Assembly (NCBI GenBank): GCA_038231815.1
Contig: JBBRKQ010000001.1
Coordinates: forward strand, 1-64,000
From: CAILKP01 sp038231815
Lineage (GTDB): Bacteria; Planctomycetota; Phycisphaerae; Phycisphaerales; UBA1924
Length of the DNA: 64,000 nucleotides
Direction of reading: 5' to 3'
In this document: positions 9,935-17,806 of the stretch, one piece after another
Layout: every line of letters begins with the position of its first letter
How positions within the stretch are numbered: position 1 is the stretch's first letter
Program-made: the position numbers and the translations under genes
Notes under the pieces: model-generated
Seen by the model: only the letters and a program-made list of their open reading frames with translations
What the model was told of the DNA's origin: nothing
The model's database searches: none

Positions 9935-9966
9935 AGCCCTTCGACGTGCTTGTCGAAGGGCTTTTT
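9935..9966 (+). terminator. Intrinsic terminator of the tRNA-Pro gene
   Basis: An 11-bp stem (AGCCCTTCGAC at 9935-9945 and its complement at 9952-9962), a 6-base loop and a short T-run. Altered versions occur at the same distance after the tRNA-like sequence in copies B, D and H of the dispersed repeat. Confidence 0.88.
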
Positions 9967-10253
9967 CGTTGTGGTGAAGGGATTTGTGAGAGTCCAAGCG
10001 CTCGCCCCATTACCCCACGATCACTGGCGTTTGGGGGGGTGATGTTGGCGGGATTTGAACCCCGGCTCTTCGCCGGAGCGCCAAGATCGCTTGCCGAATG
10101 CTTGGTGTCACGCTATACTGCGGTTCTCTACAGCGACTTCCACCACATTCCGCTGGAGCGGTGGTAGGATGACGTGGGTCGGGTTTCGCTGCGAACGACA
10201 ACATGTTTAATGGCGTGCGATCGCACTTGGAGTTCTGAGCAATGTGAACAATC
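9967..10253. other. Region after tRNA-Pro with a motif shared by later repeat copies
   Basis: No gene is seen. At 10045-10059 is TTGGCGGGATTTGAA, 125 bases after the tRNA end. Near-identical motifs lie 134 and 135 bases after the tRNA-like ends of repeat copies B (12908) and D (17247). Read on the minus strand it resembles the T-arm 3' half of a tRNA (TTCAAATCCCGCCAA), so it may be a decayed tRNA remnant. Confidence 0.5.
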
Positions 10254-12533
10254 TTGGGATTCATCGTGCTCTTCACGGTTCTAGGCGCCGTCGGATGCTC
10301 TTCAAGCGTCAGATCGAGGACGCCGGAAAACCTTGCGATTACGAACTCCATCTTCGGCAGGGCTCTTGCGGCCTCCGACTCGGTCGAACTGATCGCCGCT
10401 GGGAAGTTCGATGCCTCTGGGGCCAGTATTGGAGAAGCCGGGCCCCAGCAGATCGTCGTGCAAGTGAAGCCGGGTACGACGTGGACAGCGACTCTGTCGA
10501 TTCCACACGGGGCGGTTGAACTCGACGAATCTGGAGGCAGAAGACTCAGTCTTAAGGATATCCGAGGCAAGCTCGATTTTAGCAAACCCGTGAGCGTGGG
10601 CAAAGTGGAAGGGCCGAAGCTGTCCATCAACTCCGTGGCTCTCGAAGATCACACGATCGAGGCGCAAGTCGCGTGGGGGCGGACCATCTTGAACCTTCTG
10701 ATGTCCAGCCTCTTCGGCGATTCCACCCAAGACATGTCGGGGCTCATTACAGAAGCGGACGTCAGCCGACTCACCATTGCACTTAGGCCGGGAGCGAGTT
10801 TCGAGATCGACGACAAGTCGACCATTGCAATCGGTGCCAAGAGCTCCGTCGAGTGCACCCAGCTGAATGTCAAGTACGATGGTCCCAGTAAGGGGTGGGC
10901 GGCGCGAGGATCGTTCGCTGTACAGCTACACGCTCCTACGGTATCGCAGATTGCGGCCGGCGACACAACTCTACGTCTTGACGCTGCGGACATTTCAGCT
11001 CAAGGACAAATCGCCGTGAATGCTGAGGGTAGCTACAGGCTCGACCTCCATGGTGACACTCTATGGGTGCTCAACGGCGTATCAGTCGAACGAGCCGGAT
11101 CGCAGTTTTCATCTCGCCTTCGGAAGCTGGCGGTACAGGCCGAGGTGTTTCGCGTGGAAGGCAATGCCTCCGGCAAGTCCGAATGGTCACTTGAGGGAAC
11201 GGGCACCGTCACCGGACTCGTGAGTGTGATGAGTGGAAATCACTCTGGAGACTTCGACATTCGCGAGGGCTCGCGTTTTGCGGTCGCCGCGAGCCGCTCC
11301 GCCCGCGAAGTCGTGACTAGCATAGCTTCTCTCGCACCGCTCTCTCTAGCAAGTGCTCAACTGACCCGGAAAGAAGATCAAGTATCGCACGCCCTTGCGA
11401 TTCGCGACCTGGCCATTTCTTCGTTGGCAATCCGCTCAGACCAAGCGAGCGAGCTTGAGGTCGGTGGTGAATCACGTCTCGTCGTGGAGAGATTCGAGCA
11501 GATTCGGCACGGCGGGCGCAACGTTGTCTTGACTGGCGGAGAGGCAGGCATTGACCTGAGGACAGCAAAGCCATGGCGCGTTCGATGGGATTCTGGAACG
11601 GCCAGCGGAACGATACCGGCAGGCAGCCTTGCGGCGAGCAACGCGGCCGTCCGGGTATTTGATCTAAATGCACGGAATCAGGAGGTGGGAGCGATCGAAC
11701 TTCGGAACCTTGTGTTTCGAGGGTCGCTCGACCAGGCAGGGCTGCTACGGGATGTCGAGATGTCTGCTTCGTCAACAGGTCGGATTGAGGTTGTCGGGCT
11801 GGGGTCGTTCGCTATTCAGGCATCGGTTGGGAGAGTCCGCGTCACAGAGGATCAAGAACACATGAAGGCATCGGTCGAGGACGCGAGAATTGCGGTCAGC
11901 ACGGCAAAGTGGCCGGCACTGCTGAACGGCAAACAGTCCCCGATCAAGGCGGACACTATCAAGTTCGGAGACGGGGGTGATCTGAGCCCGATTCGGAACG
12001 CACGCAATGCTGAAGGCACAGTATTGATTTCAGATGCGCCGCAGCTTCGGGGAACGGCCATTACCCGATTGCCAGCGGTGATTTCGATTCCCTTCAATTA
12101 CGACAACTCTCACTGGAAGGGACTCAAGAAGAGCTGGCTGCCCCGCGATGGAAGCGTGACGCTCACCGGAGACTTCAAGAGCGCTTTCAACAAGCTCACA
12201 TACGTCGCATCCGCCCCCGGAGCGACACTCGGGACCGGCGTGCTGCGCCTTGATCCCGGAGTGATTAGCCTGCAGAATGCGACGATGGCAGTTAAGGGCA
12301 CTGGAAATTTTAAGAAGATGCTTGGTATCGCGGCCGTGGGGTTCTTCGGATTCATGCACGGCACACTTATCCCAGGGGACGGCGCCTACCTCGACCTGGA
12401 GTTATCCAAACTTGGTGAACTACCCGCATTGGTTGCCAATGCTGTGTCCACGAACGTAAAGGTTGCTGATACCACGATCGATGGAAGCCCTGCCATTTCC
12501 ATCACGTTTAACGCAGAGTCGACTGTGCGATGA
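10254..12533 (+). CDS. Large putative lipoprotein, function unknown
   Basis: A 759-residue frame whose only plausible start is TTG at 10254, because an in-frame stop lies at 10245. The N terminus reads as a short lipoprotein signal (GFIVLFTVLGAVGC, cysteine at residue 15), though it lacks the usual basic residues. The rest is beta-strand-rich with alternating hydrophobic residues and recurring phrases (KLSINSVALEDHTIEAQV, LNVKYDGPSKGWAARGSF), in the style of AsmA/TamB-like envelope proteins, but no specific family is recognised. Codon use is less GC-biased than in the genes upstream of the tRNA, which fits acquired DNA. It lies alone between tRNA-Pro and the first repeat copy. Confidence 0.65.
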   Translation: MGFIVLFTVLGAVGCSSSVRSRTPENLAITNSIFGRALAASDSVELIAAGKFDASGASIGEAGPQQIVVQVKPGTTWTATLSIPHGAVELDESGGRRLSLKDIRGKLDFSKPVSVGKVEGPKLSINSVALEDHTIEAQVAWGRTILNLLMSSLFGDSTQDMSGLITEADVSRLTIALRPGASFEIDDKSTIAIGAKSSVECTQLNVKYDGPSKGWAARGSFAVQLHAPTVSQIAAGDTTLRLDAADISAQGQIAVNAEGSYRLDLHGDTLWVLNGVSVERAGSQFSSRLRKLAVQAEVFRVEGNASGKSEWSLEGTGTVTGLVSVMSGNHSGDFDIREGSRFAVAASRSAREVVTSIASLAPLSLASAQLTRKEDQVSHALAIRDLAISSLAIRSDQASELEVGGESRLVVERFEQIRHGGRNVVLTGGEAGIDLRTAKPWRVRWDSGTASGTIPAGSLAASNAAVRVFDLNARNQEVGAIELRNLVFRGSLDQAGLLRDVEMSASSTGRIEVVGLGSFAIQASVGRVRVTEDQEHMKASVEDARIAVSTAKWPALLNGKQSPIKADTIKFGDGGDLSPIRNARNAEGTVLISDAPQLRGTAITRLPAVISIPFNYDNSHWKGLKKSWLPRDGSVTLTGDFKSAFNKLTYVASAPGATLGTGVLRLDPGVISLQNATMAVKGTGNFKKMLGIAAVGFFGFMHGTLIPGDGAYLDLELSKLGELPALVANAVSTNVKVADTTIDGSPAISITFNAESTVR

Positions 12534-12677
12534 TGCCGACCGCTTGTCACGGCATAAGGCATCCTCACCCTCTTTCCCCAAAGAACAGATTTCAGATCCG
12601 GCAGTGTCGACAGACGGGGTCAAACACCTTGATGCCCAGCGTCGGTACCTGTCGGCCTTACGATTGTCTCTCAATCC
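12534..12677. other. Spacer before repeat copy B
   Basis: No gene or clear signal is seen between the lipoprotein stop and the start of the repeat copy. Confidence 0.4.
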
Positions 12678-12822
12678 TCCAAAAACCGCTTGGCGCTCAG
12701 CAAACCGCGTATTCTCGGCTCACAGACCCTAACGCCCTCCAAGAAAAGTTCTATTGGTGGACTGTCACCCCGACTTTTTACGAGATCAAGCCCTTCGATG
12801 AGCACATCGAAGGGCTTTCTTG
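12678..12822 (+). repeat. tRNA-Pro-derived dispersed repeat, copy B
   Basis: Left block shared with copy E (TTGGCGCTCAGCA, then TATTCTCGGCTC), then CTAACGCCCTCCAAG and TTCTATTGGTG, then the tRNA-Pro-like end CTGTCACCCCGACTT (from 12761), then a 12-bp hairpin (12788-12799 with 12806-12817, loop GAGCAC) followed by TCTT. The hairpin differs from the tRNA-Pro terminator by a few paired changes. The motif TTGGCGGGTTTTGAA lies further on at 12908-12922. Confidence 0.8.
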
Positions 12823-13056
12823 TTTGCGGGTAGGGACTTGCAGCCGAGTTTGGTCGTTCAATCGTCCCTCACCCGAAGGCGGATTCGGCGCGTTTTTCGG
12901 GTCAGTGTTGGCGGGTTTTGAACTTTTCAACCGGGATCGGCATGAACTAAATGGCCAAGAATGTGTAGAGCTCTAGCAAGGCCGACGGCTGGTAATGCCA
13001 CGACGATCACGACAGCTATGGCGTTGTCGCGGCTACTGTTGACGGTGGAACATTCA

Positions 13057-14130
13057 ATGCCAAAGTTGATGAAGTGTTTCGTCATGCGAGGCATCGGCAG
13101 CGTTGGCGTCGTTGAGAAGTCCGTCCCGCGCGCCGGCCCAAACGACGCGATCATCCGCACAACCGCCGCGCTCATTTGCACTTCTGACACGCACACCGTG
13201 GCGGGGGCAATCGGCGACCGGCAAGGCCTCACGCTGGGGCACGAGGCCGTCGGCGTGATCCACGAACTCGGGGAACTCGCGGCCGCGAGCGGCCTGTTCA
13301 CGATCGGCCAACGTGTCGCGGTTAGCGCCATCACGCCGTGCTATGCATGCGACAACTGCCAGCGCGGATACTCAAGCCAGTGCGGCGGCATGCTCAGCGG
13401 GTGGAAATTCGCCAATCTCAAAGACGGCAGCATGGCCGAGTACTTCCACGTCAACGACGCAATCGCCAATCTCGCGCCGATCCCCGACGGCCTCACCGAC
13501 GAGCAGGCGGCGTACTGCTGCGACATGCTCTCGACCGGGTTCGTGGGGGCCGAATACGCGAACATCCCGATGGGCGGCAGCGTGGCGGTTTTCGCGCAGG
13601 GGCCGGTGGGCCTGATGGCGACCGTCGGCGCCCGTCTGCGCGGCGCGGGGCTGGTCATCGGAGTCGAGTCCATGCCTGCCCGCATCGCGCTAGCGAAAAA
13701 GTACGGCTGCGATGTGGTCGTGGACTACTCGAAGGAAGACCCGGTCGCCGCGATCATGAAGCTCACGGGCGGCAAGGGTGTCGATTCGGCGATTGAGGCC
13801 CTGGGCTCAGCGCGGACCTTCGCCGCGTGCGTGAGCGTGACGCGGCCCGGTGGGACAATCTCCAACATCGGCTACCACGGCGACGGCGAGAGCGTGCCGA
13901 TCCCGCGGCTGGACTGGGGCGTGGGGATGAGCGACAAGACCATCCGCACGGCGCTCTGCCCGGGCGGGTCCGAGCGCATGGCTCGCCTGCTGCGATTGAT
14001 CGAGGCGGGCCGCGTCGATCCGCTCGCCATGACCACGCACCGCTTCGCGTTCAAGGACATTGAGCGGGCGTTTAGGATGATGCAGACCAAAGAAGACGGG
14101 ATGATCAAGCCGCTCATCTCGTTCGCATAG
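13057..14130 (+). CDS. Zinc-dependent secondary-alcohol dehydrogenase (medium-chain ADH)
   Basis: Close in sequence to thermophilic secondary-alcohol (isopropanol) dehydrogenases: MKCFVMRGIG, CTSDTHTVAGAIGDR, GHEAVG, GGMLSGWKF, EYFHVNDA and the tail MIKPLISFA all follow that subfamily. It would interconvert secondary alcohols and ketones in the cytoplasm. Numbering from MPKLMK, the catalytic zinc ligands are C41, H62-E63 and D156. Unlike the best-known isopropanol enzymes it also has four cysteines spaced C-x2-C-x2-C-x7-C (95, 98, 101, 109), the structural-zinc pattern of other medium-chain dehydrogenases. At the end of the second Rossmann strand it has GVESMP, with an acidic residue, which suggests NAD over NADP. 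An in-frame GTG extends 32 residues upstream; the ATG at 13057 fits the family length. Confidence 0.88.
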   Translation: MPKLMKCFVMRGIGSVGVVEKSVPRAGPNDAIIRTTAALICTSDTHTVAGAIGDRQGLTLGHEAVGVIHELGELAAASGLFTIGQRVAVSAITPCYACDNCQRGYSSQCGGMLSGWKFANLKDGSMAEYFHVNDAIANLAPIPDGLTDEQAAYCCDMLSTGFVGAEYANIPMGGSVAVFAQGPVGLMATVGARLRGAGLVIGVESMPARIALAKKYGCDVVVDYSKEDPVAAIMKLTGGKGVDSAIEALGSARTFAACVSVTRPGGTISNIGYHGDGESVPIPRLDWGVGMSDKTIRTALCPGGSERMARLLRLIEAGRVDPLAMTTHRFAFKDIERAFRMMQTKEDGMIKPLISFA

Positions 14131-14156
14131 AGTGTTTGGGTGAAATGGAGATAATC

Positions 14157-14429
14157 ATGGGCAAGCGAAAAGTTGACGCCGATGAGGCCAAACGAATTGG
14201 CACCACGCTGAGTATCAACTGGGGCATGATTGACTTGGACCAGTTCCGCCGCGGACTGGAGGTTGAGTTCGAGCACGGTTCACACGATCCTGAGACGAAC
14301 GTGACCAACGACGATGCCGTGCTCACGGGCAAGATCGCGTGGGCACACCTCAAGGAGTTCCCGGATTACTACACGCGTTTGGATCGACTTGAGGCCGAGG
14401 CGAACGCCTACTGGGCTTCGCGCCGATAG
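14157..14429 (+). CDS. DUF5661-family small protein
   Basis: A 90-residue soluble protein. GGAG at 14147-14150 sets the ATG at 14157. The sequence (DEAKRIGTTLSINW, QFRRGLEVEFEHGSHDP, TNVTNDD, GKIAWAHLKEFPDYYTRLDRLE) matches the conserved pattern of DUF5661, whose function is unknown. It lies 26 bases after the alcohol dehydrogenase stop and may be co-transcribed with it. Confidence 0.8.
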   Translation: MGKRKVDADEAKRIGTTLSINWGMIDLDQFRRGLEVEFEHGSHDPETNVTNDDAVLTGKIAWAHLKEFPDYYTRLDRLEAEANAYWASRR

Positions 14430-14555
14430 GCGTCGGGCTCGAAGTTTCTCTGTACAGACGTGGCCGCTTGGTGGCACAAAAACATCGCAAGGGCGGCGCT
14501 GCAAATGCTGAACACGGAAAAGACAATCGGCTCATTGCCACAAAGGTCCACGCCC

Positions 14556-16067
14556 ATGGATATCGTGGGTTGGGCGGGCCTTGGGCTCGGGCCAGTCCTC
14601 GCAATCCTCGCGTGGTTCCTGCTCCCGGGCGTTCGGTTCGACGAAGTTGGCACACCGATCGGCGGGCTCACCGACGCTGGGCGGCTGACCGGGGCCGTCG
14701 CCGTGCTGATGGCGTGCTGGTGGCTGACCGAGGCGATTCCGCTCAGTGCAACGGCCCTCTTGCCGCTGGTGGCTTTCCCCGTGGGGGGCGTGCTGAGTTT
14801 CTCCGCCGTGGCCTCACCGTACGCGAGCGAGGTCATCTTCCTGTTCATGGGTGGGTTCATCCTCGGGCTGGCAATGGAGCGGTGCGGGCTTCACAAACGC
14901 GTCGCGCTGCTGACGGTGATGCTTGTCGGGACCAGCCCCAAGCGGCTCGTCGGCGGGTTCATGCTCGCCACAGCGATGATCAGCATGTGGGTCAGCAACA
15001 CCGCCACTGCGATCATGATGCTGCCCATCGCGCTCAGCGTCATCGCCTTGGTCCGCGAGCGTCATGCGCCTCCAGGCACGCCTCCCGGAGAGCGACGCTC
15101 GCCCGACCTCAACTTTGAGTCCACACTCATGCTTGGAGTCGCCTATGCGGCGTCGATCGGGGGTGTCGCCACGCTCATCGGATCGCCGCCAAACGCCGTG
15201 TTCAAGGGCTTCATCGAAACTCATTTTAACTACGCTGTGGGATTCACGGATTGGATGAGGGTGGGATTGCCGCTAGTCGTCGTCTACCTGCCGCTGGCGT
15301 GGTTCTACATGACGAGCATCAGCCAGCCGGTCCGGCTCAAGGAGATTCCGGGCGGACGGGCGATGATCCGTGGAGAGTTGGCGGCCCTGGGCCGAATGAA
15401 CTTTGGTGAATGGGTGGTGCTGCTGGTCTTTGTGCTCACCGTGTCGCTCTGGGTGTTCCGGCCGGCGCTCATTGAACTGGGCAAAGCGCACGGGATGTCG
15501 GGGATGAGCGCGGTCAACGACGCATCGATCGTGCTCTTCTCGTGCCTGCTGCTGTTCGTCATCCCGGTTAAGCCGCGAGAGCGGGTCTTTGCGATGGACT
15601 GGAAGACGGCCGAGCGTCTGCCGTGGGGCACCCTCATCCTGTTCGGCGGGGGGCTCAGTCTCGCAGCGGCGATCTCGGCGAACGGGCTGGATGTTTACAT
15701 CGGGCAGTTCTTCACGGGCTTGGCCGGGTTGCCGACGTGGCTGGTAGTCCTTGTGCTGGTGACGGTCGTGATCTTTGCCTCCGAACTCGCAAGTAATACG
15801 GCCATCGCCACCGCGATCCTCCCGATTCTGGCGGCCGCGGCTCCGTCCATGGGCATCGATCCGGTTCGTCTGCTCATCCCGGCGACCATCGCGGCGAGCA
15901 TGGCGTTCATGCTGCCCGTGGGCACGCCTCCCAACGCCATCGTGTACGCGACCGGGCACGTCACTATGCGCCAGATGCTCCGAGCAGGATTTGGGCTGAA
16001 TGTGTTGGCGGTCGTCGCGATCACCGTAGCAACGGAGATCCTGGGCCATTGGGTGGTGCAAAAGTGA
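14556..16067 (+). CDS. DASS-family (SLC13) sodium/anion symporter
   Basis: Inner-membrane transporter of the divalent anion:sodium symporter family, typically carrying dicarboxylates, citrate, phosphate or sulfate. It has about 11-12 hydrophobic segments and the two duplicated signature regions: MWVSNTATAIMMLPIALS in the first half and ASNTAIATAILPILAAA followed by MLPVGTPPNAIVYATG in the second. These are the SNT motifs and re-entrant hairpins that bind sodium and substrate. The substrate cannot be read from sequence. The start at 14556 is chosen for AAAGG eight bases upstream; an in-frame GTG at 14460 would add 32 residues of poor quality. Confidence 0.9.
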   Translation: MDIVGWAGLGLGPVLAILAWFLLPGVRFDEVGTPIGGLTDAGRLTGAVAVLMACWWLTEAIPLSATALLPLVAFPVGGVLSFSAVASPYASEVIFLFMGGFILGLAMERCGLHKRVALLTVMLVGTSPKRLVGGFMLATAMISMWVSNTATAIMMLPIALSVIALVRERHAPPGTPPGERRSPDLNFESTLMLGVAYAASIGGVATLIGSPPNAVFKGFIETHFNYAVGFTDWMRVGLPLVVVYLPLAWFYMTSISQPVRLKEIPGGRAMIRGELAALGRMNFGEWVVLLVFVLTVSLWVFRPALIELGKAHGMSGMSAVNDASIVLFSCLLLFVIPVKPRERVFAMDWKTAERLPWGTLILFGGGLSLAAAISANGLDVYIGQFFTGLAGLPTWLVVLVLVTVVIFASELASNTAIATAILPILAAAAPSMGIDPVRLLIPATIAASMAFMLPVGTPPNAIVYATGHVTMRQMLRAGFGLNVLAVVAITVATEILGHWVVQK

Positions 16068-16109
16068 TACTGCCTCTGATTCCTGGCCGCTCGGATCCCA
16101 CCAATCGGT

Positions 16110-16224
16110 GGGCTCCTGACTCCCAGCTCCTAACACTCGCCAAGAAAAATTCTAATGGTGTTCTATCACTCCGAATTGACGATCCAAACGCCCGCAGGTT
16201 CATGACCTGCGGGCGTTGTTTTTT
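16110..16224 (+). repeat. tRNA-Pro-derived dispersed repeat, copy C, with terminator
   Basis: Contains CTCCTAACACTCGCCAAG, TTCTAATGGTGTTC and the tRNA-end-like TATCACTCCGA. AACAC-CCA and TGGTGTT form an imperfect hairpin. The tRNA-type terminator is replaced here by a different one: a 13-bp perfect stem (16187-16199 with 16205-16217), a 5-base loop and a six-T tail at 16219-16224, which is a strong intrinsic terminator for the DASS transcript. Confidence 0.8.
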
Positions 16225-16254
16225 GCGGAAATCGCTAGCAGAGCTGAACACTCC

Positions 16255-17070
16255 ATGAGCTCGCATCCGGTTGAAATACTGCGTCAGGAACTTGGCTTTC
16301 ACACCGACGATGCACCGATGCGTCGAATCACCAAATGGATCCCCGGTCGCGCGTTCTTTCCGGGTGGCGCGGGGCTTTTTAGGTCAACGAAGGCGAATCT
16401 GCTGCCGCCCATGCCACAGCGTCCCATTATGCTGGTTGGTCACAACTTTGACTCCGAGACTGGTTACGCCGAGTCTCTCGCAGGAGGTGAAGAGACCATT
16501 TCAACTGGCACTTGGAGGAATCTGCTGAAAGTCCTCGGCGATGCCGAGATCAACCCGGCAGATTGCTTCTTCACAAACGCGATCATGGGGCTGATCCCCG
16601 GTGACAAAAACACGGGTGAGTCTCCGGGCTTTCTCGATCCCAGCTTTAGAGGTCGATGTGCGGAATATTTGCGATTTCAGATTGACACCATACGACCGAG
16701 AGCAGTTGTGACAATGGGTTTGGAAGCCTTCGCGGTGGTACGGGAAGCTATTCCAGCCATCCGCGGCGAGCGACGTTTGGTTCAATGGTCGACGATCGAC
16801 TGCTGCGGTCAGCAGTTCCTGCGACGCGTTATTCTCGGCGGTCAATTATTTTGTCTTGCGGCTTTGGTCCACCCTTCCTTTCGCAACTCCAATTATCGCC
16901 ATCGGTCGTTTGAGGACAAGACCGGCAATGCCGCTGAAATCGAGTTGCTCCGACGGGCATCCGCGGAATTGATGACTGGCCCTGATTTGAGCGGCAGTGG
17001 CAATCTGATGTCTGCGCCAGCGACTTTTCCGCAATCATCAGCGAGCGAATTGCAGGACCCCACATCCTAA
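16255..17070 (+). CDS. Uracil-DNA glycosylase-superfamily protein, divergent
   Basis: Soluble protein of 271 residues. The pattern fits the UDG fold: a first strand and loop PIMLVGHNFDSETGY where glycosylases have the water-activating motif, a central FFTNAIMGLIPGD strand-loop, IRPRAVVTMGLEAF (the strand after the conserved helix), and a late LVHPSFRNSNYRHR corresponding to the HPS/HPA motif near the minor-groove loop. The first motif lacks the classical GEAPG or GQDPY sequence, so activity and substrate are uncertain. Its stop codon TAA (17068-17070) is the TAA of the CCTAACGCC block of repeat copy D, so the last residues are encoded by the repeat. It lies alone between copies C and D. Confidence 0.6.
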   Translation: MSSHPVEILRQELGFHTDDAPMRRITKWIPGRAFFPGGAGLFRSTKANLLPPMPQRPIMLVGHNFDSETGYAESLAGGEETISTGTWRNLLKVLGDAEINPADCFFTNAIMGLIPGDKNTGESPGFLDPSFRGRCAEYLRFQIDTIRPRAVVTMGLEAFAVVREAIPAIRGERRLVQWSTIDCCGQQFLRRVILGGQLFCLAALVHPSFRNSNYRHRSFEDKTGNAAEIELLRRASAELMTGPDLSGSGNLMSAPATFPQSSASELQDPTS

Positions 17071-17160
17071 CGCCCTCCAAGAAAAGTTCCACCGGCGTTC
17101 TACCACCCCGACCTGTTTCAAAGCAGTGCCCTTCAATGAGCACATCGAATGGCTTTCTCG
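17064..17160 (+). repeat. tRNA-Pro-derived dispersed repeat, copy D
   Basis: CATCCTAACGCCCTCCAAG, then an exact inverted pair AACGCC...GGCGTT (17069-17098), the tRNA-end-like CACCCCGACCTGTTTCA, and a decayed terminator-like hairpin (GCCCTTCAAT facing ATCGAATGGC) before CTTTCTCG. The following GTGGCAACAA is shared with copy H. TTGGCGGGATTTGAG lies at 17247-17261. Confidence 0.8.
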
Positions 17161-17806
17161 AAGTGGCAACAAGACTTAACCGCGTTGTCGTCTCGTTCAA
17201 CCATTGTGAGAGCTCTGTCGAACTTTGAAGGATATGAGGGTCTGTCTTGGCGGGATTTGAGCTCTGCTTTGCTCAGTCGCTCGCGTGTTCTACGAACGCC
17301 GGCACCGTCTCCCCTCATGCTGCGATGGTTGCGGTCGTAATTTCCGACAACGTCCCCGTGCCCACGCCTTTGTGAAGGCCACCGAGGAGCCGGAGAGCGC
17401 GATCAGCGGTCAAAGCCATGGCGCGGAAGCGGGCGTTTCTATTTCTCTGACGATGCACGCCCTGCTCCGGTATCCAAACACTTTGCGCTGCGGCATTCTG
17501 TTGGTACGTTGCTACCGCGATGTCTTGCAAGACCAACCTTCGTGATGAGCCATTTGAACGGAATGCTCGAGTTGCGACGGGTTCGACACTCAGGTTGTAG
17601 CGTTGTTCTATCCGGGTTGCGGAAACTGGTCGGCGGGTCGTATCAGGACAGTATCGGCCGAGGTGCAAACAGTTAGAGTCTTGGCGGGATTGGACAGATT
17701 GCCGGCGGGCAGATTGGAGGGTGAGAGCTTCGGTGGTAAGGGTGAGGGTGGGGGAGACCGACAAGGCATCAAATTGGCAGATACACGACTTTGACGCTTA
17801 GTTCAT
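17161..17806. other. Gene-poor stretch before the histidine kinase gene
   Basis: About 650 bases with only short unconvincing open frames on both strands. It holds the TTGGCGGGATTTGAG motif at 17247 that belongs to repeat copy D. No other promoter, hairpin or gene is recognised. Confidence 0.5.

Noticed and set aside
12678..12822. Classical integron attC site
   Set aside because: CTAAC and CAAG spacing and the hairpin recall attC, but the required GTTRRRY box is absent (the copies read GTTCTGT or similar) and no IntI gene is seen; kept only as an analogy.
17315..17764. 150-codon minus-strand open frame before the kinase gene
   Set aside because: It has no start signal, family resemblance or coding-type composition.
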